From Lepidodermella squamata (taxonomy: Eukaryota > Gastrotricha), in the NCBI GenBank assembly GCA_047495785.1, contig JBLDXI010000025.1, positions 310,001 to 374,000 of the forward strand: a DNA stretch of 64,000 nt, given 5' to 3'. Of this stretch, positions 9,680 to 21,502 are shown piece by piece. The notes beneath the pieces are model-generated. The model saw nothing but the letters and a program-made list of their open reading frames with translations, made no database searches and was not told the origin of the DNA. How positions within the stretch are numbered: the first letter of the stretch is position 1; each line of letters starts with the position of its first letter. The translations under genes and the position numbers were made by a program.

Positions 9680-12600
9680 ATGCTGAAATTCCTGATAAAA
9701 TCGTGCCTAGTACTATCCGCGTTGCTGTGCACGGTCGAAGCGGCCGGGTTGTGCCTGAAGCGGCCGGGCGAAGAAACGGTGACGTGGAACTACGACGCGC
9801 GGTCGGGCCGGTGTTACGCCGCCATCGAGTTCGCGACATCGTCCAATTTCAGCGACGCGAGGCGCGCGTGCTCCGGCTACAACGCCACGCTAGCAACCGT
9901 GCCGAACCTAGCAACGAACGTGTTCCTCATCAGCCCGCTGTTCCTGCCCAACCGGCGCAGTCCCAAGCTGCTCATGATCGGGCTGCGGTTTTCGAACGGC
10001 GAGGGCCGCTGGGACGACAACACGTACTACAGTCTCGATAGGTTCCAGTCGTTCTCAAACGCAACCCTGCAGCAGTCGAATAGGAACATCCCCGTCGAGC
10101 GGCTGATCGACGATTTGTGTACTATTATAATTTTCGACCAGACCACGCAGTCAGCGGCTGAGAACGGCAAATGGGGCCGGGTGGGGTGCTCGATGCCGCT
10201 GCCGAAGCCCGTCGCCATGTGCGCCCGCCTCGCCGACGAGAGCGACGTGTGTCCGCCGGGCACGCGCGTCGCCCGCATCGGCACGACGCGCCGCATCCGC
10301 TGCGAGTTGTGCCCGCTGAACACGTACCAGTCCAGCTTCAACCAGGACACGTGCAAAGACTGCCCTGGGCCGGCTATGCAGGGCTTCTTCATCGACACGC
10401 AACAGCCCGGCGCCACGTCGCAAATGCAGTGCTATCGGCCGGTAAATTTTATTTTTATCCATTACATAAATTTCTGGAAAATTTCAAATCAAGTTTTTTA
10501 AAAACAAATGCCGGAATTTTGGACAATTCGGCATTATAATTTCTGGAAAATCTGAACATTTTTATTTTATTTTAATTATATTCTATTTTTGGAATTTTTC
10601 ACAAAAAACCGTAGTTCGGGGTAATTGTGGACAAATCAAATTTGTAGGTGATTAGCTTTGAAAGGTCGAATGATAGAATTTATATAAAATTCCCCGTCTT
10701 TTCAGCTTTCGATTTGCAGCAATTCTGGATTTTTTTAAATATTATAACCAGTGCATGTGAGATCCCCGCACATCTTCCTATTACATTTTGGGACGCAATT
10801 TGACATGGGCGTTTCCATAGCGTTGCTCTCTCAGTTAGTGAAAGAAAAATGAAGATCCGACTTTGCAGGGCATTCGCCTCTTTCAGATGAAAATCGGGGA
10901 AAGTAAATTGGGACGCTGCGCTTCAATTTATTTGTTCTCAATGTTTTTCGAAACGAAGTTGATGCTCCATCGCGTATTCGTAATTTTTTCCAATTGAGAC
11001 TCAGGGGTTGAAATATAAGCTGAAATGTCGCTATGCCTTTCGGTATGCAAATGAGCATCGAAAAATGTTTTAAATGGCAAAAAATATCAGGTCAAATGTC
11101 CATATCGCAATGTCCTTTTGTCTTTTGCATTTTCATGTTGTTCACAATCAATTTGACTAGCGATGTTTGTCACGTGCCCAGTTTTTCTTCCTATTAACTT
11201 GTTTACTTTTTCATAGGTACGCAGCGTCTTCTTGATTTTTTTTCATTTTTTGCCTACTCATTCGCTGCTACAAAAACAGCAGAAGAAAGTGAATGGGCAT
11301 ACAAAACGTGGCTGACATCTGACATCACTGGTGAAATTGGTTTTAGACAAAAAATGCAAGATACAAAAGGTGTACAAATTGGGAATGACTTGACAAAATG
11401 TGTCTCAAATATCATAAATTTCTGAATTTAGACGGATCCTCGACCTTAGAATATTAGAAATACAAAATGCTACAAAATTTAAAATAATTTTCGCTTATTT
11501 TATTCTAGAATTTACATGGATTGTCTCAAATAAGCGTAAAATTGTATGTAAATTGGCTTTGTAAATTTCAAAAAGCCTGGAAATATAAATGAGATGAGGA
11601 ATTCTGCGAGTTTTGAAATTCAGAAATTTTCACCGTGGACTTGGAAAATCAGAATACCTTTCACCGGAAACAAATTTACGGTTAGCAGAACCTAATTTGC
11701 TGTAGCGCAACCAAATACTCGAAATATGTCAAAAGTGTCACTTTTCGAATAATTGAAGCAAAGCATGACATCAGAATTGAACACTACATATTTCACAGCA
11801 TTTTACGCATAATTCATTTAGAAATGTCCAAAAATTGATTTTAGGCCTATAAAAATTCGAAAATTAGGTTTCGATAAAAGGAGGACCCTTGGAAACTGTA
11901 GACTGCTCGGAAACAAATACCTGGCTAATTTTGAAACTAGGTTTGGCCCAATAAGGAAAAGAGTAAAATTTCAACTTGCAGACTCCAATTTTGAAAAACT
12001 AGGAATACCTATGTAATTTTTTTATTAATTTGTGTGTTAGCTTCCGAGTTTGATCGATTTCAACCCGAAGTACGGCATCTACGCGGGTGGGACGGTGATC
12101 CGCATCGAGGGCCACAACTTCTTCGTCGGCAACGACTTCCTGGTGCTGTTCAACAACCAGCCGGGCGAGCTGCTCGACTACTCGCCGAATTCGCTCATCA
12201 TCAAGGCGCCGCCGCTCAACTTCAGCGACCCGAACGTCGTCGCGCAGCCGAACTCGACGGACATCGTCGCGACGTTCCAGCTGCTGTTCAACAACGACAT
12301 CTTCATTGTCGAGTACTTCACGTACAAGGCAAACCCGGTCGTGTACGGCTACTCGCAGGGCGCGTTCATCGCCGGCGGCGGCCAGAACATCACGGTTTTC
12401 GGCGAAAATCTCGACGCTGCTCACGACATCACGCTTCTCGTCGAGGTGAGTCTCACTCTTCTTCTATATTGACTCTTGGAGACAGTCCAGGCTAAAAGAA
12501 CAGATTAATCAGAAAAGGAGTTGGCTAACATTTCGAAAATTCAAGAAAAAATTCGGAAGAATCGGACTCAGTTAAATGCCTAAACATTTGCTGAATTCAG

Positions 12601-15600
12601 GCTCCAGCAATTAAATTAGGATTCATCGTACTAAATTGTCTCGATTCTCGTTCTTCATCGATACTATTTTATCTTAGCTACCCGGTACCATCAGGTGTTT
12701 CAAATGTTGGATTCCAAGCCGCGGTTGATATCGGAAAAAATCACTGATTTGTAAAATCGATACTTGCAATTGATATCGGTTTCGCAGGCTAAATTATAAC
12801 TCTTAATTAAACTGACCACCTATAGCGTTTCAGGGCTTCAAATTGAGTGTTGGAACTTTGAATTCAGGGTGTCCACACACCCTTAACTATACCGAGAGTA
12901 CCAGAATGAATTTGTAATGAATATGAATGAAGTGGAAAATTCTCGAACACTCATGAGGAAAGAGACGAAACCATTCATGTTGAATAAAATAATCGGCGCT
13001 TCTAAAATAATGGTTTTCCCCTCAGAAATTAATAAAAAAGGGTTTCTATTTCTAACCTTAATTTTCCGGGATTTTTTGTTGGCGGTACCAACGTGTCATA
13101 GCCGAATAAAATTAGGGCAGATGGCTATAATAAGCGGGTTCCAGGTTCCAGGGTGATAAATGAGGCACGATCTCCAATTTTAATCACCTGAGGGTCTTGG
13201 AAAAATCATTAATTGCCAATCAGCTTTAAAATTTTTCAACAGAAATGAAAAAAATATGGGAAATACCGAAAATTTCCGAACCAGTGACCGTTGGATTTTT
13301 TCGCATTTTTCGTAGATGGGGAGAATTCGGAAATATTTAAAAAAAATCAATTTTCAGCAAGTCGAAAAGTAATTTAAAAGCTTTGCTTTTTTGTCGCTGC
13401 TTTTAGGTTTCGAACATGACTTCAGACTACGACACGTCAGAAACGGACCCGATGAGCACGACGGTGGACCCAGGCGGCGGCAGCAGCAGCAACGGCGACG
13501 AGACAGCGGTGGAATTCGCCGCCGCCTCGCCGCCGGCCGCCCCCGTCCAAAAAGTCATGATCCGCGCGTCGTGCTCGCCCATCAACAGCTCGACCATGGT
13601 GTGCCAGATGCCGGACCTGTACTCGCTGCTGCCCGGGCTGACGCGGCGCCAGGTAAGCGGCGCCAACCAGCTGCCAGCGGCCGGCGGCGGCACCACCGAC
13701 CCGCCCGGGCAAGGCAAATACCCGTTCGGACCGGGCGGGCGGAACCCGGTGCTGCCGCAACCGCGCGGCGGCGGCATCTCCGCCATCGACCCGGTCAACA
13801 ACGTGCTGAAGCGGCAGCGGGGCGGCGGGGCCGCGGCGGAGCGGTCGCGCGACTCGTGTGCGCCCGCCCTGGGCGGCGGTGGCGGCGCGGGGGGCGACGA
13901 CAGTCCGTGGCGCACGTCGTTTTCGTTCGCCTTCGACCAGTCGTACCAGACGAAGCCGGAGTCGCCGGGCAGCGGCGATGTCGTCATTTACGATGACCCA
14001 GTTTTCGACAAGTGGCCGGCCGAGAAAATTCTGCCGCCCGAGTCGGAGGGCGCCGGCACCCAGCTAGGTATGTTTGCGCTTTGATACAAATATTTGTGAT
14101 TGAAATATTTGAAAAAAAAATTAAATTACTCGGTGCAAAATTTACTCGGAAAATGTAAATTTATTGAAGTGTAGATGAGAACAAAATCCGCACTCATTTT
14201 CTAAGGCTTAAAAGAAAATCTTGCCCTTGTATCGAGGTTGGGTCTCGAGCTCTGGAATATTATATTTTTTCGAGTTTCACGTCTATTTTTGAATTTTTAT
14301 CGTTTCTTACCGATCAGTCTCATGATTTGCAGCATCGGCCTGAGCTCACTTCAATTTCAGGTCGATTTCGATTAAAACAGCAAAAGGAAAATTGCATATC
14401 CTATGGCTCTAAACATGAAGCCAGCTAAAACATGAAGAATCCCTGGATCATTAGCCTACTCCAAAAAAACGTTTCGACAATTTTCGAAGAACGTTGAAAG
14501 CGATCATATTAATTCGGTTATTCTAGGCTTTTGCCCAGTTTACGCTTTAAACGTGAAATTATTGGAAACATTTCTGCATCTTTTCATTCTAACGATTTCT
14601 AATTTTGTTGTATTTCTCTTATGTCGCAGCGATCGAAGGCCGCGGGCTGTTGTGCGGCGTGACGGAGGCGGACTACCGCGTGACACTCGGCCAGCAGGCG
14701 TGCCCCATCGCCGCCGTCAACATGACGACGCTGCTGTGCACGCCGCCGCTGCTGGGCGCCGGCGTGCGGTCGGCGCAGCATGCGGCCGTGTACGTGCGCG
14801 TCGGCTCCAAGGCGCCGTTCAACGTCGGCAAGGTCCTGCTCACCATCGAAAAAACAACCACGGCCGCGACTACGCCATCGACTCCACAGGTGAGTATAGT
14901 GCATAAGTCTCAGAATTACGGCGCAAATAATACGTAAACAGCCGAGAATATGTCCAGGAAAAAATCTGTCTCAGCGTGACGGGGTTCTGTTAAAAAAGCG
15001 CACGTCCCCGCCTTTATAGGCCAAATCCATGCGACACCAAATTGTACTGCAGAATAGTCACGAAAGCCCTCCACAGGGAGAAGGAACGAAATAACGCATA
15101 AAATCATTAAAAATCATAAAAGATTCATGAGATCACTACCTCTTAACAGTAATAATTGGTAATATAAGCATGTCAGCAGAGCCGTTTAGCGCAACAGTTT
15201 TTCAGAAATATATTTTTGAGTACCTGACGGCGAGCCGTGGTTTCACTTTAAAAACAAACGTATGCCGTATAGAAAGAATTCGATCTCGCTATAATTTATG
15301 CGTACTTATATTTCGTAAAAACATAAAACGAGAAACGAGAATTCCTTTGCATAAGTTTCTTTAGGAACAATCTAGTATCTAGTTTTTAAAGTGAACTGCC
15401 TTGTTTTCAGCTAACCCAAAGCTATAAAAGCTATGAAATCTAAAGTTCAGGACTTTTTTTTAAATATCAACTTGCGCGTCACGTGTTGCATTCAAGCGTT
15501 CAGAGAAATTCACAAATTTCATTATTTCAAGATGATTTTAAAGCTTTTCGGTTATTTTGGCATTTCTATTTTCCTTTCTACTTTAACACTTGAATGCTCT

Positions 15601-18600
15601 AGTTCAAGAAAATCGAACATTTGTAACTCTTGAAATCAAGCTTCAGTCTTCAGTACAAAGCCAAATTCGATTTCGATTCAGGGCTTACAACTTTTTTCAA
15701 TCTCCCTGCTATGCGGATCAAATATGTAGTCGGTGGATTTTAATTTCAATTTTTCCGAATTTTTGAATTTCGAAAATTAACACTGAACTGGTCGAGCCTA
15801 ATCGGTTCAAACTGAGAATGCATTTTATGCACACTTTAATATCCTATTTTTGCTTCGTTGCAGACGGTTGAGACGACGACGCCGAAAGCGACTGCGAAAA
15901 CGTCGCGGACAACGCGATCGACGACGGTGCGCACGACAACGACCGCGCCGGCGACACCTGCGACGGTGCCGGCGATGACGCGGATGACGCGGCCGGTGCG
16001 GCCGACGGACAGCCCGCTGAACAGCACGCAGCCGGCCTCGAACACGACGACTTCGACCATCCAGGTAAGCAACTGCTGCGAGATTATCCCCACTCACTAT
16101 GCCAAATAGCATCCCTGGAGTGAAGTCACAGTGCACTGTAAATTATGTATATATTAGGTATTTGATGAGGTGGAGGCGGAGGCGGCGAGTGGGGAGACGT
16201 TAGACCCAGATGACCTTTTCATCAACCCGGTCAAGCTTAACGAAATGATTTGCCAGCTCGAACTCGAAACCAATCCTAATAAAACTGATAGCGCAGCGAC
16301 ACCCAGTGATTACGCATAATAGAAGCCGAATATTATATTTTTCACCAAATTTTATTACTTACTCTGACTTAATAACTACTGTAATTCTCTCTCTACTGCT
16401 GGTGAATCATTTCGAATCAATAAAAACCGGTTCTTACAATTTCATGCGTCCTTTCATTTTATTTTTATCACCGATATTGGGAATCGATAATCGATATAAA
16501 AATCGAAATATTCTTTTTAATTATTTCATATTTAAATATTTTTGAATTTTGAAATAATTTGAGTTTTTTTTAAATTTCACTTTTTCGCAACTTAATTCCT
16601 GGAAATTTTCAGACAACTGCCCGAACCACGCCGCTGATCATCCCGCTGGTTACGCAGCCGACCCCGCCAGCCGCCACAACGCCGCCGCTGTCAAACGTTA
16701 CAAACCAAAACTTCGGCGTCAATCAGTTCCCTGATACCGCCAACAACCGGCAATACCTGCTGATCGGTGTTGCAGTTGGCGTCGGCATCGCCGTGCTCCT
16801 CATTGTGGCGACTATTGTCACGGTTTGCTTAGTGCTGAGGCGCCGCGAGGCTCTTGCGAAGGCTGGCCTAAGTTCCCGCCCGACGGCTCCAGCAGCCGTG
16901 GCCACATCATCAACCCTACCAGCTCAGGTAAGGTCGAAATTAAATTTTGGTAACTCCCTCGAAACTTTGACTCAGGCTTCAAATATCTGAAAATCGCCAC
17001 ATTAAAGATTGCCCCATGTCCCATTTAGCCTGTAAGCCAGAATATTTTACTTTGCTGCTTTGATTGCTCTGTATAGGTCCTGATGGCACCTGCCCCACCT
17101 GTGATTCAGCAAGCTCAAACTGCCCCGCCAATCGGTTTCGCTGCAGCCAACATGCGGCGCAGCTTGGTGCCACGGCAGAGCGAACGCGGGTCGATTTACA
17201 ACGAAGGCCTCAGCCAACACGGCTCGATGGAGGTCCACGAAGGCCTGATTACTTTAAACGTACACGCAGATCCAACAGCGGCTCATCATCCTGAGGCGGA
17301 TGCGTTCACGTTTGAAGCCCGGCAAATCATCGAGGAATTGCCAGAGTCTATTCAGGTGAATATCTCCAGTCCGAAATGATTCACGCGTGTCTCAAAAATT
17401 GGTCTTGTGCATATGCAAATGAGGCTGTGAATATGCTAATTTTGACGAGGCTGCATATTTTTACTCAATTAGCATGTAGCCGTGGAATATGATAATTAGG
17501 TCGAGGGCAGCTAAACTTTTCCAACTCATTTGCATATGCACACTTTTTCCTTAAAAAGCTCATTTGCATATTCACCAATTATTGCTGATTCTGCAAAATG
17601 AGCACTTGTTGTTCGAATAATGAAAATTGCAGCGCCTAATCAGCACGTTATTCATGCACATTTTAGCAAATGCTAATTATTCATAGATTTGAATTATGAA
17701 TATTCCGTTGTTTTTCAGTTTTGAGATGTTTTTATTCAATTTAACCCCGTTATGCACTTGCAAATTACAGCAGCTCATTTTTAATGCCCAACGTTTTTCA
17801 GGTGAAGTTGGCTCCGTTATTGGTGCCATTGGGTCGCATCAAAGTGGCGCAGACGTTCTTGCGCGGCCATTTCGGTGAGCTTGCACTCGGCTACTGGGCG
17901 CCCTCGCTGGACCGCGCGTCCGAAGATCCTCAGCCGGTACTCGTCAAATCGCTCAATCGCTTCATGCAACGCAGTACCGTGGTGAGGAAATTCCTAGAGG
18001 ACGCTTTGCTACTGGCGCGGTGCAATGAAAACGTGAATTGCCTAGCGCCAGTGGGTGTTGCATTCCGCCGAGCCCGGCCACTAGTCCTATACCCACATGT
18101 TGATGGTGTCAATCTTAAAATCTATCTCAACGATGAAAATGTAAGTTGAACTTTCAGAACTGGTTCATTAATGAAAGAGGGTTTCATCATAGGAGTCGAT
18201 TCTCGTACGGCACATGGTCGACCTAGCGTCCCAAGTTGCCTCAGCTATGGTCTACCTGAGTGAGACGAGAAACATCGTGCATAAAGATATAGCTGCTCGA
18301 AATTGCATGTAAGTATCAGGCGTAAATGAATCTTAAATCATGACTTTTGTTGATTGTTCTCAGATTGTCCCCAGATAACAATTATCTGCTCAAGGTGACA
18401 GATAACGCCCTGGTTTCGGACATGCACGGTCTCGACTACGAATTCGTGGACGAAGCTCACGAATTCCTGCCCGTTCGCTGGGCGGCTCCCGAAACCCTCC
18501 TCCGCCTTGAATACTCAGTCAAAACTGATGTCGTAAGTCATTAACAAACTGCTAATATATAAAAGAGCGAATTGATTTTGAGTATCATGAAGCTTTGAAA

Positions 18601-19307
18601 TATCTAAGGAAATTATCGAATTTGATCAAGATAATAATTTGATTTTTTTTCTTTTAGTGGTCATTCGGTGTGTTGGTATGGGAGATTTTCACCCGCGGCT
18701 CTAAGCCGTTCGCAGACATTCACAGCGTCGACGTGGTCGCTGAACTGCGCGAGCGGTTACAGCACCTGCTTCAGCGCGATTCCGGCGGCGAGGAGCAGCC
18801 ACCTGTGCTTGGCAAGCCGCAAGCGATGCCGGCTGAAATCTACGACGTTGTCAATGCGTAAGTTGAATAAGCTATCACGTATCCCATCATGCTCAGCACA
18901 CGTCCCAACTGAGACGAATTGACGATGAAATTATTCCCATGGACTTTTCCCATTCGTATGAATTAGCCTAAGCTGCGCCAGGCAGAGGTCCTCATCGCGA
19001 TGCTCTAGAGGTTCAGGATTCCCCGAATTAGTTGTATCTGGGTTCAATCTCAGTCACTAGTACAAGCCATTTTCAGCCTGATTCAAGAATGAAAAAACCT
19101 TGGAAATTGACCACGCTTAGCTCTCCAATCCGAACCCGAATGGTCAATATTGCGAAAAATCCCTGTTTTTACAGATGCTGCCAGGCGCGGCCTCGGGCGA
19201 GACCTAATTTCGGGTGGCTTAACGACCGGCTGACGTCGCTGCTAGACGAAAACGAAACAAGGCCGGAGTACAACAGGGCTGTGCTTGCGCCAGATGCAAC
19301 GCGGTAG
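9680..19307 (+). CDS. RYK-like receptor pseudokinase with lectin/IPT ectodomain
   Basis: Twelve exons: 9680-10441, 12041-12445, 13407-14067, 14630-14889, 15864-16064, 16613-16927, 17077-17355, 17802-18140, 18193-18308, 18364-18532, 18658-18857 and 19175-19307. All phases agree, giving 1279 aa. Order of parts: signal peptide, C-type-lectin-like domain (about 25-190, WxDxxxY and paired Cys), a GCC2/ephrin-receptor-like Cys segment (195-250), IPT/TIG domains (about 255-390 and further to 685, with Gly-rich low complexity between), a Thr/Pro-rich stalk, one TM (about 813-841), a juxtamembrane region, and a kinase domain (about 966-1250). The kinase has HKDIAARN, but DFG is replaced by DNA in KVTDNALV, exactly as in RYK. 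VLVK and APE are present. RYK family members are Wnt co-receptors with weak or no catalysis. A ligand cannot be inferred here because no WIF domain is seen. Confidence 0.85.
16158..16319 (+). other. Candidate alternative last exon of the RYK-like gene
   Basis: Inside the intron between exons 5 and 6, an AG at 16156-16157 is followed in the correct phase (0) by 53 open codons and a TAA. The encoded stretch begins VFDEVEAEAASGE and ends SAATPSDYA. It lies before the TM exon, so use of this exon would give a secreted ectodomain. An AATAAA follows at 16419. I do not recognise the peptide. It could also be a fragment of an unrelated gene. Confidence 0.45.
16419..16424 (+). terminator. AATAAA following the candidate alternative exon
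   Basis: This polyadenylation signal lies 100 bases after the TAA at 16317-16319, inside an intron of the RYK-like gene. Confidence 0.35.
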
Positions 19308-20190
19308 CCAGCAGCGCTCTACTCCTGCTCCTGCTCTTCTACAATCGCTGTCCTACAACATATGCTATCTTTCAAAAAGTTATTTATTTCACTTCTACAC
19401 GCCGGATCACTATTTTATATCATCGAACAAACAGGGCCTTATATCAACATGACAGTGAAATACTCTTGTATTAGCGTATATTTTATGTGTTTTACTATTG
19501 TTATTTCCTTCTTGCCGACATTCGATTTCACAAGGCTGAGCTCAATCCTTTTGTTTGATCCATATTACAAATAGTATGCATGGCATGTCTATATTTCACG
19601 AAGTATTATTTTATCTCCTTTTTAGTCACGCCGATCAGAAATCGGTTCTCGCACTTCAGTTGTGCCTTCAAAAGAGCGATTCAATGAGAATAAAATGAAA
19701 TACTTTCTTCGCCTTTTCTTATTCGCGGGCTTGTATCTTCGCTAGAACACGTTTGAGATGAATGCATAGAGCAAACGCTAGTGTAAATAAACTGCCGGCT
19801 AAATTTCTTTGTAAACTTCAAGTTTGAACACCTGTCAGACCGCTAGGGTCTAATGAAGAAAAATGAAATGATTCATGCCATCGAAAATGCGTCTTGGAAA
19901 AATTAGGCACAATTCGCAAATTCACAAACGACTTTTATGCCAAAGTATGCAGAAAATAACACGCCTTCACTGTCGAATCTATTCACCTATGAGCGTGAAG
20001 TCCAAAAGGTGGTTGCTGTATCGAATGTCACTTTGGCAGTTTGCAGCAATTTTTCTAGCTTTCAAGCTGCTCACATAAGATGGCGCTTTTAGTTTTTCAT
20101 CGGAAATAGGAAGACGAGAAAATTGCTTGCAGATAATATTTATTTAGCATTCAAATATCATCGGTATTAGATAATTAAATCCTGACCCAT
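19308..20190. other. 3' UTR and intergenic
   Basis: The first 400 bases are the probable 3' UTR of the RYK-like gene. The rest shows no gene. Confidence 0.4.
19689..19694 (+). terminator. Polyadenylation signal of the RYK-like gene
   Basis: This is an AATAAA on the coding strand about 380 bases after the TAG at 19305-19307, and the likely 3' end of the full-length transcript. Confidence 0.5.
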
Positions 20191-20191
20191 A

Positions 20192-20201
20192 CCTCTCTCT
20201 C

Positions 20202-20234
<33 letters not shown>
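20192..20234. repeat. CT/GA microsatellite
   Basis: This is a 43-base run of CT dinucleotides with one CG interruption. It lies just downstream of the small secreted-protein gene on the opposite strand. Confidence 0.95.
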
Positions 20235-20347
20235 ATTAGATCCTCACGCTGAGGAATCGAACAGCCCAAGCAAAATCTAACATTAAGATCACACTATCTG
20301 TCACCAATATTCTTCCTCGTCTTTTCTTGAAGCTGCAGCTTCGCTCA

Positions 20348-20747
20348 CTAGAACTTGAAAAGGCTGCTAGTAGCAGCACTCTTGGTGTCTTTGGCTTTGC
20401 TTTTGCTGCCGAGGCCGATAGCGCCATTGACAATGCTGCTGACTGAGCGGCTCTGCTCCCTAGACTTGAAGATTCCGTTGAACAACCCAGAGCTCTTCTT
20501 TGGAGTGGTCGTTTTGAAAATGTCGGCAGCAGGCTTTCCATTTTGCGATTTGGTGTCTTTTTGTCTGCTGTTGCTGCCGAGGCCGATGGCACCATTGGCA
20601 ATTTTGTTGGCTGATGATGAGCGGCTCTGCTCTGATGGTTCATCACAAAGCACGATGCCGACCTAATAATCAAACAATAGCGAAAGTTATCTATTATCCG
20701 CGGCGGCGATAACTTACAAAAAGTGCGACAACCACGTAGCGCAGCAT
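20348..20747 (-). CDS. Small secreted protein with an internal repeat
   Basis: There are two exons, 20718-20747 (ten codons) and 20348-20662, giving 114 aa. The first exon, MLRYVVVALF, joins VGIVLC to make a signal peptide cleaved before DEPSEQS. The mature chain contains a motif twice: EQSRS, then NGAIGLGS, then KDTKS. The first copy is near residues 20-52, the second near 77-105. Between them lies a Lys/Ser/Thr-rich linker with GLFNGIFK. No cysteine remains in the mature part and no known domain is seen. A TATA box lies about 80 bases upstream. The product is probably an exported peptide precursor or matrix/immune peptide; that is a guess, and no function is claimed. Confidence 0.7.
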
Positions 20748-20827
20748 TGTGAACCTGGAAGATTAGTTTTTGCTGAAAAATTGATGACAAATGAAAGAGT
20801 GAGTAAAAAATTTGAGCTAAGCAGCCT

Positions 20828-20835
20828 TTTTTATA
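20828..20835 (-). promoter_or_regulatory. TATA box of the small secreted-protein gene
   Basis: TATAAAAA is on the minus strand about 80 bases upstream of the ATG at 20745-20747. This spacing fits a short 5' UTR. Confidence 0.55.
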
Positions 20836-21502
20836 AGCCTTTCCAGGTACCAACTGGGTGAGCTAAGACAGCAGCCAGCAGCAAGGCAAATACACGTCCG
20901 ATCAAATGTTTTTATGTTGTCGTCATCAAGTTTATCAAGACAATACAATTGCGAATACCTCTAACAGCTGGTCGCCATTGCTCGCGGTAACGCATGATAA
21001 GCTGCAGGAAGCTGTGGACGATTCGGAAAGAACTGCTAACCTTGATGGCAATGCGCGCAGAATGGTGCTGGGGCCCGAGTGCATCAGGTTTAGTCGCGAT
21101 CTAAATGGCAGCGTACGGATGTCTATGGATCTCCAGCCTGGTATGCTGTCACTCCGCCGTTTCAACTCCCAAGTTCGTGGGATAAGAGCCGCGCTGGATT
21201 TAACTCTAGAATGTGGCCCTTGTGTCACGTCACGGATCTGTGACTAAGGCGACGAAAAACCTAACGTCATTCTACTAGCATCAAGCATCAAGGGCTAGAG
21301 AAATTCCTAATTCCTTTTCTGACGGACTAAAAAGGCTTTCTTTGTTATTTTGGCTTACGAGCGCGAACAATACCCAAGTAACCGATAAACAGTTTCATAA
21401 ACGATGATTTTACTTGCCGCCAATTGATTACTAATGTCAGCGCATGATATTAGTCATTTGTTCACAGTTTAAAACATATTAAAATCAACTTTATACGAAT
21501 AA
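20836..21502. other. Intergenic with an uncalled open frame
   Basis: A plus-strand open frame at 20906-21247 (113 codons) is higher in GC than its surroundings, and a nearly as long minus-strand frame overlaps it. Neither shows a signal peptide, domain or splice partner. I leave both uncalled. Confidence 0.4.

Noticed and set aside
13427-13987. Long minus-strand and second plus-strand open frames opposite the GC-rich exons of the RYK-like gene (also 10027-10462, 11999-12424, 14599-14904, 15825-16136)
   Set aside because: They are shadows caused by GC-rich coding exons; splice phases and domains support only the plus-strand frame.
17802-19307. Active receptor tyrosine kinase
   Set aside because: DFG is replaced by DNA and the glycine loop is incomplete, as in RYK pseudokinases.
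20192-20234. CRISPR-like or satellite array at the CT run
   Set aside because: It is a plain dinucleotide microsatellite.
20906-21247. 113-codon plus-strand frame
   Set aside because: A similar-sized frame lies on the other strand, and there is no signal peptide, domain or splice context.
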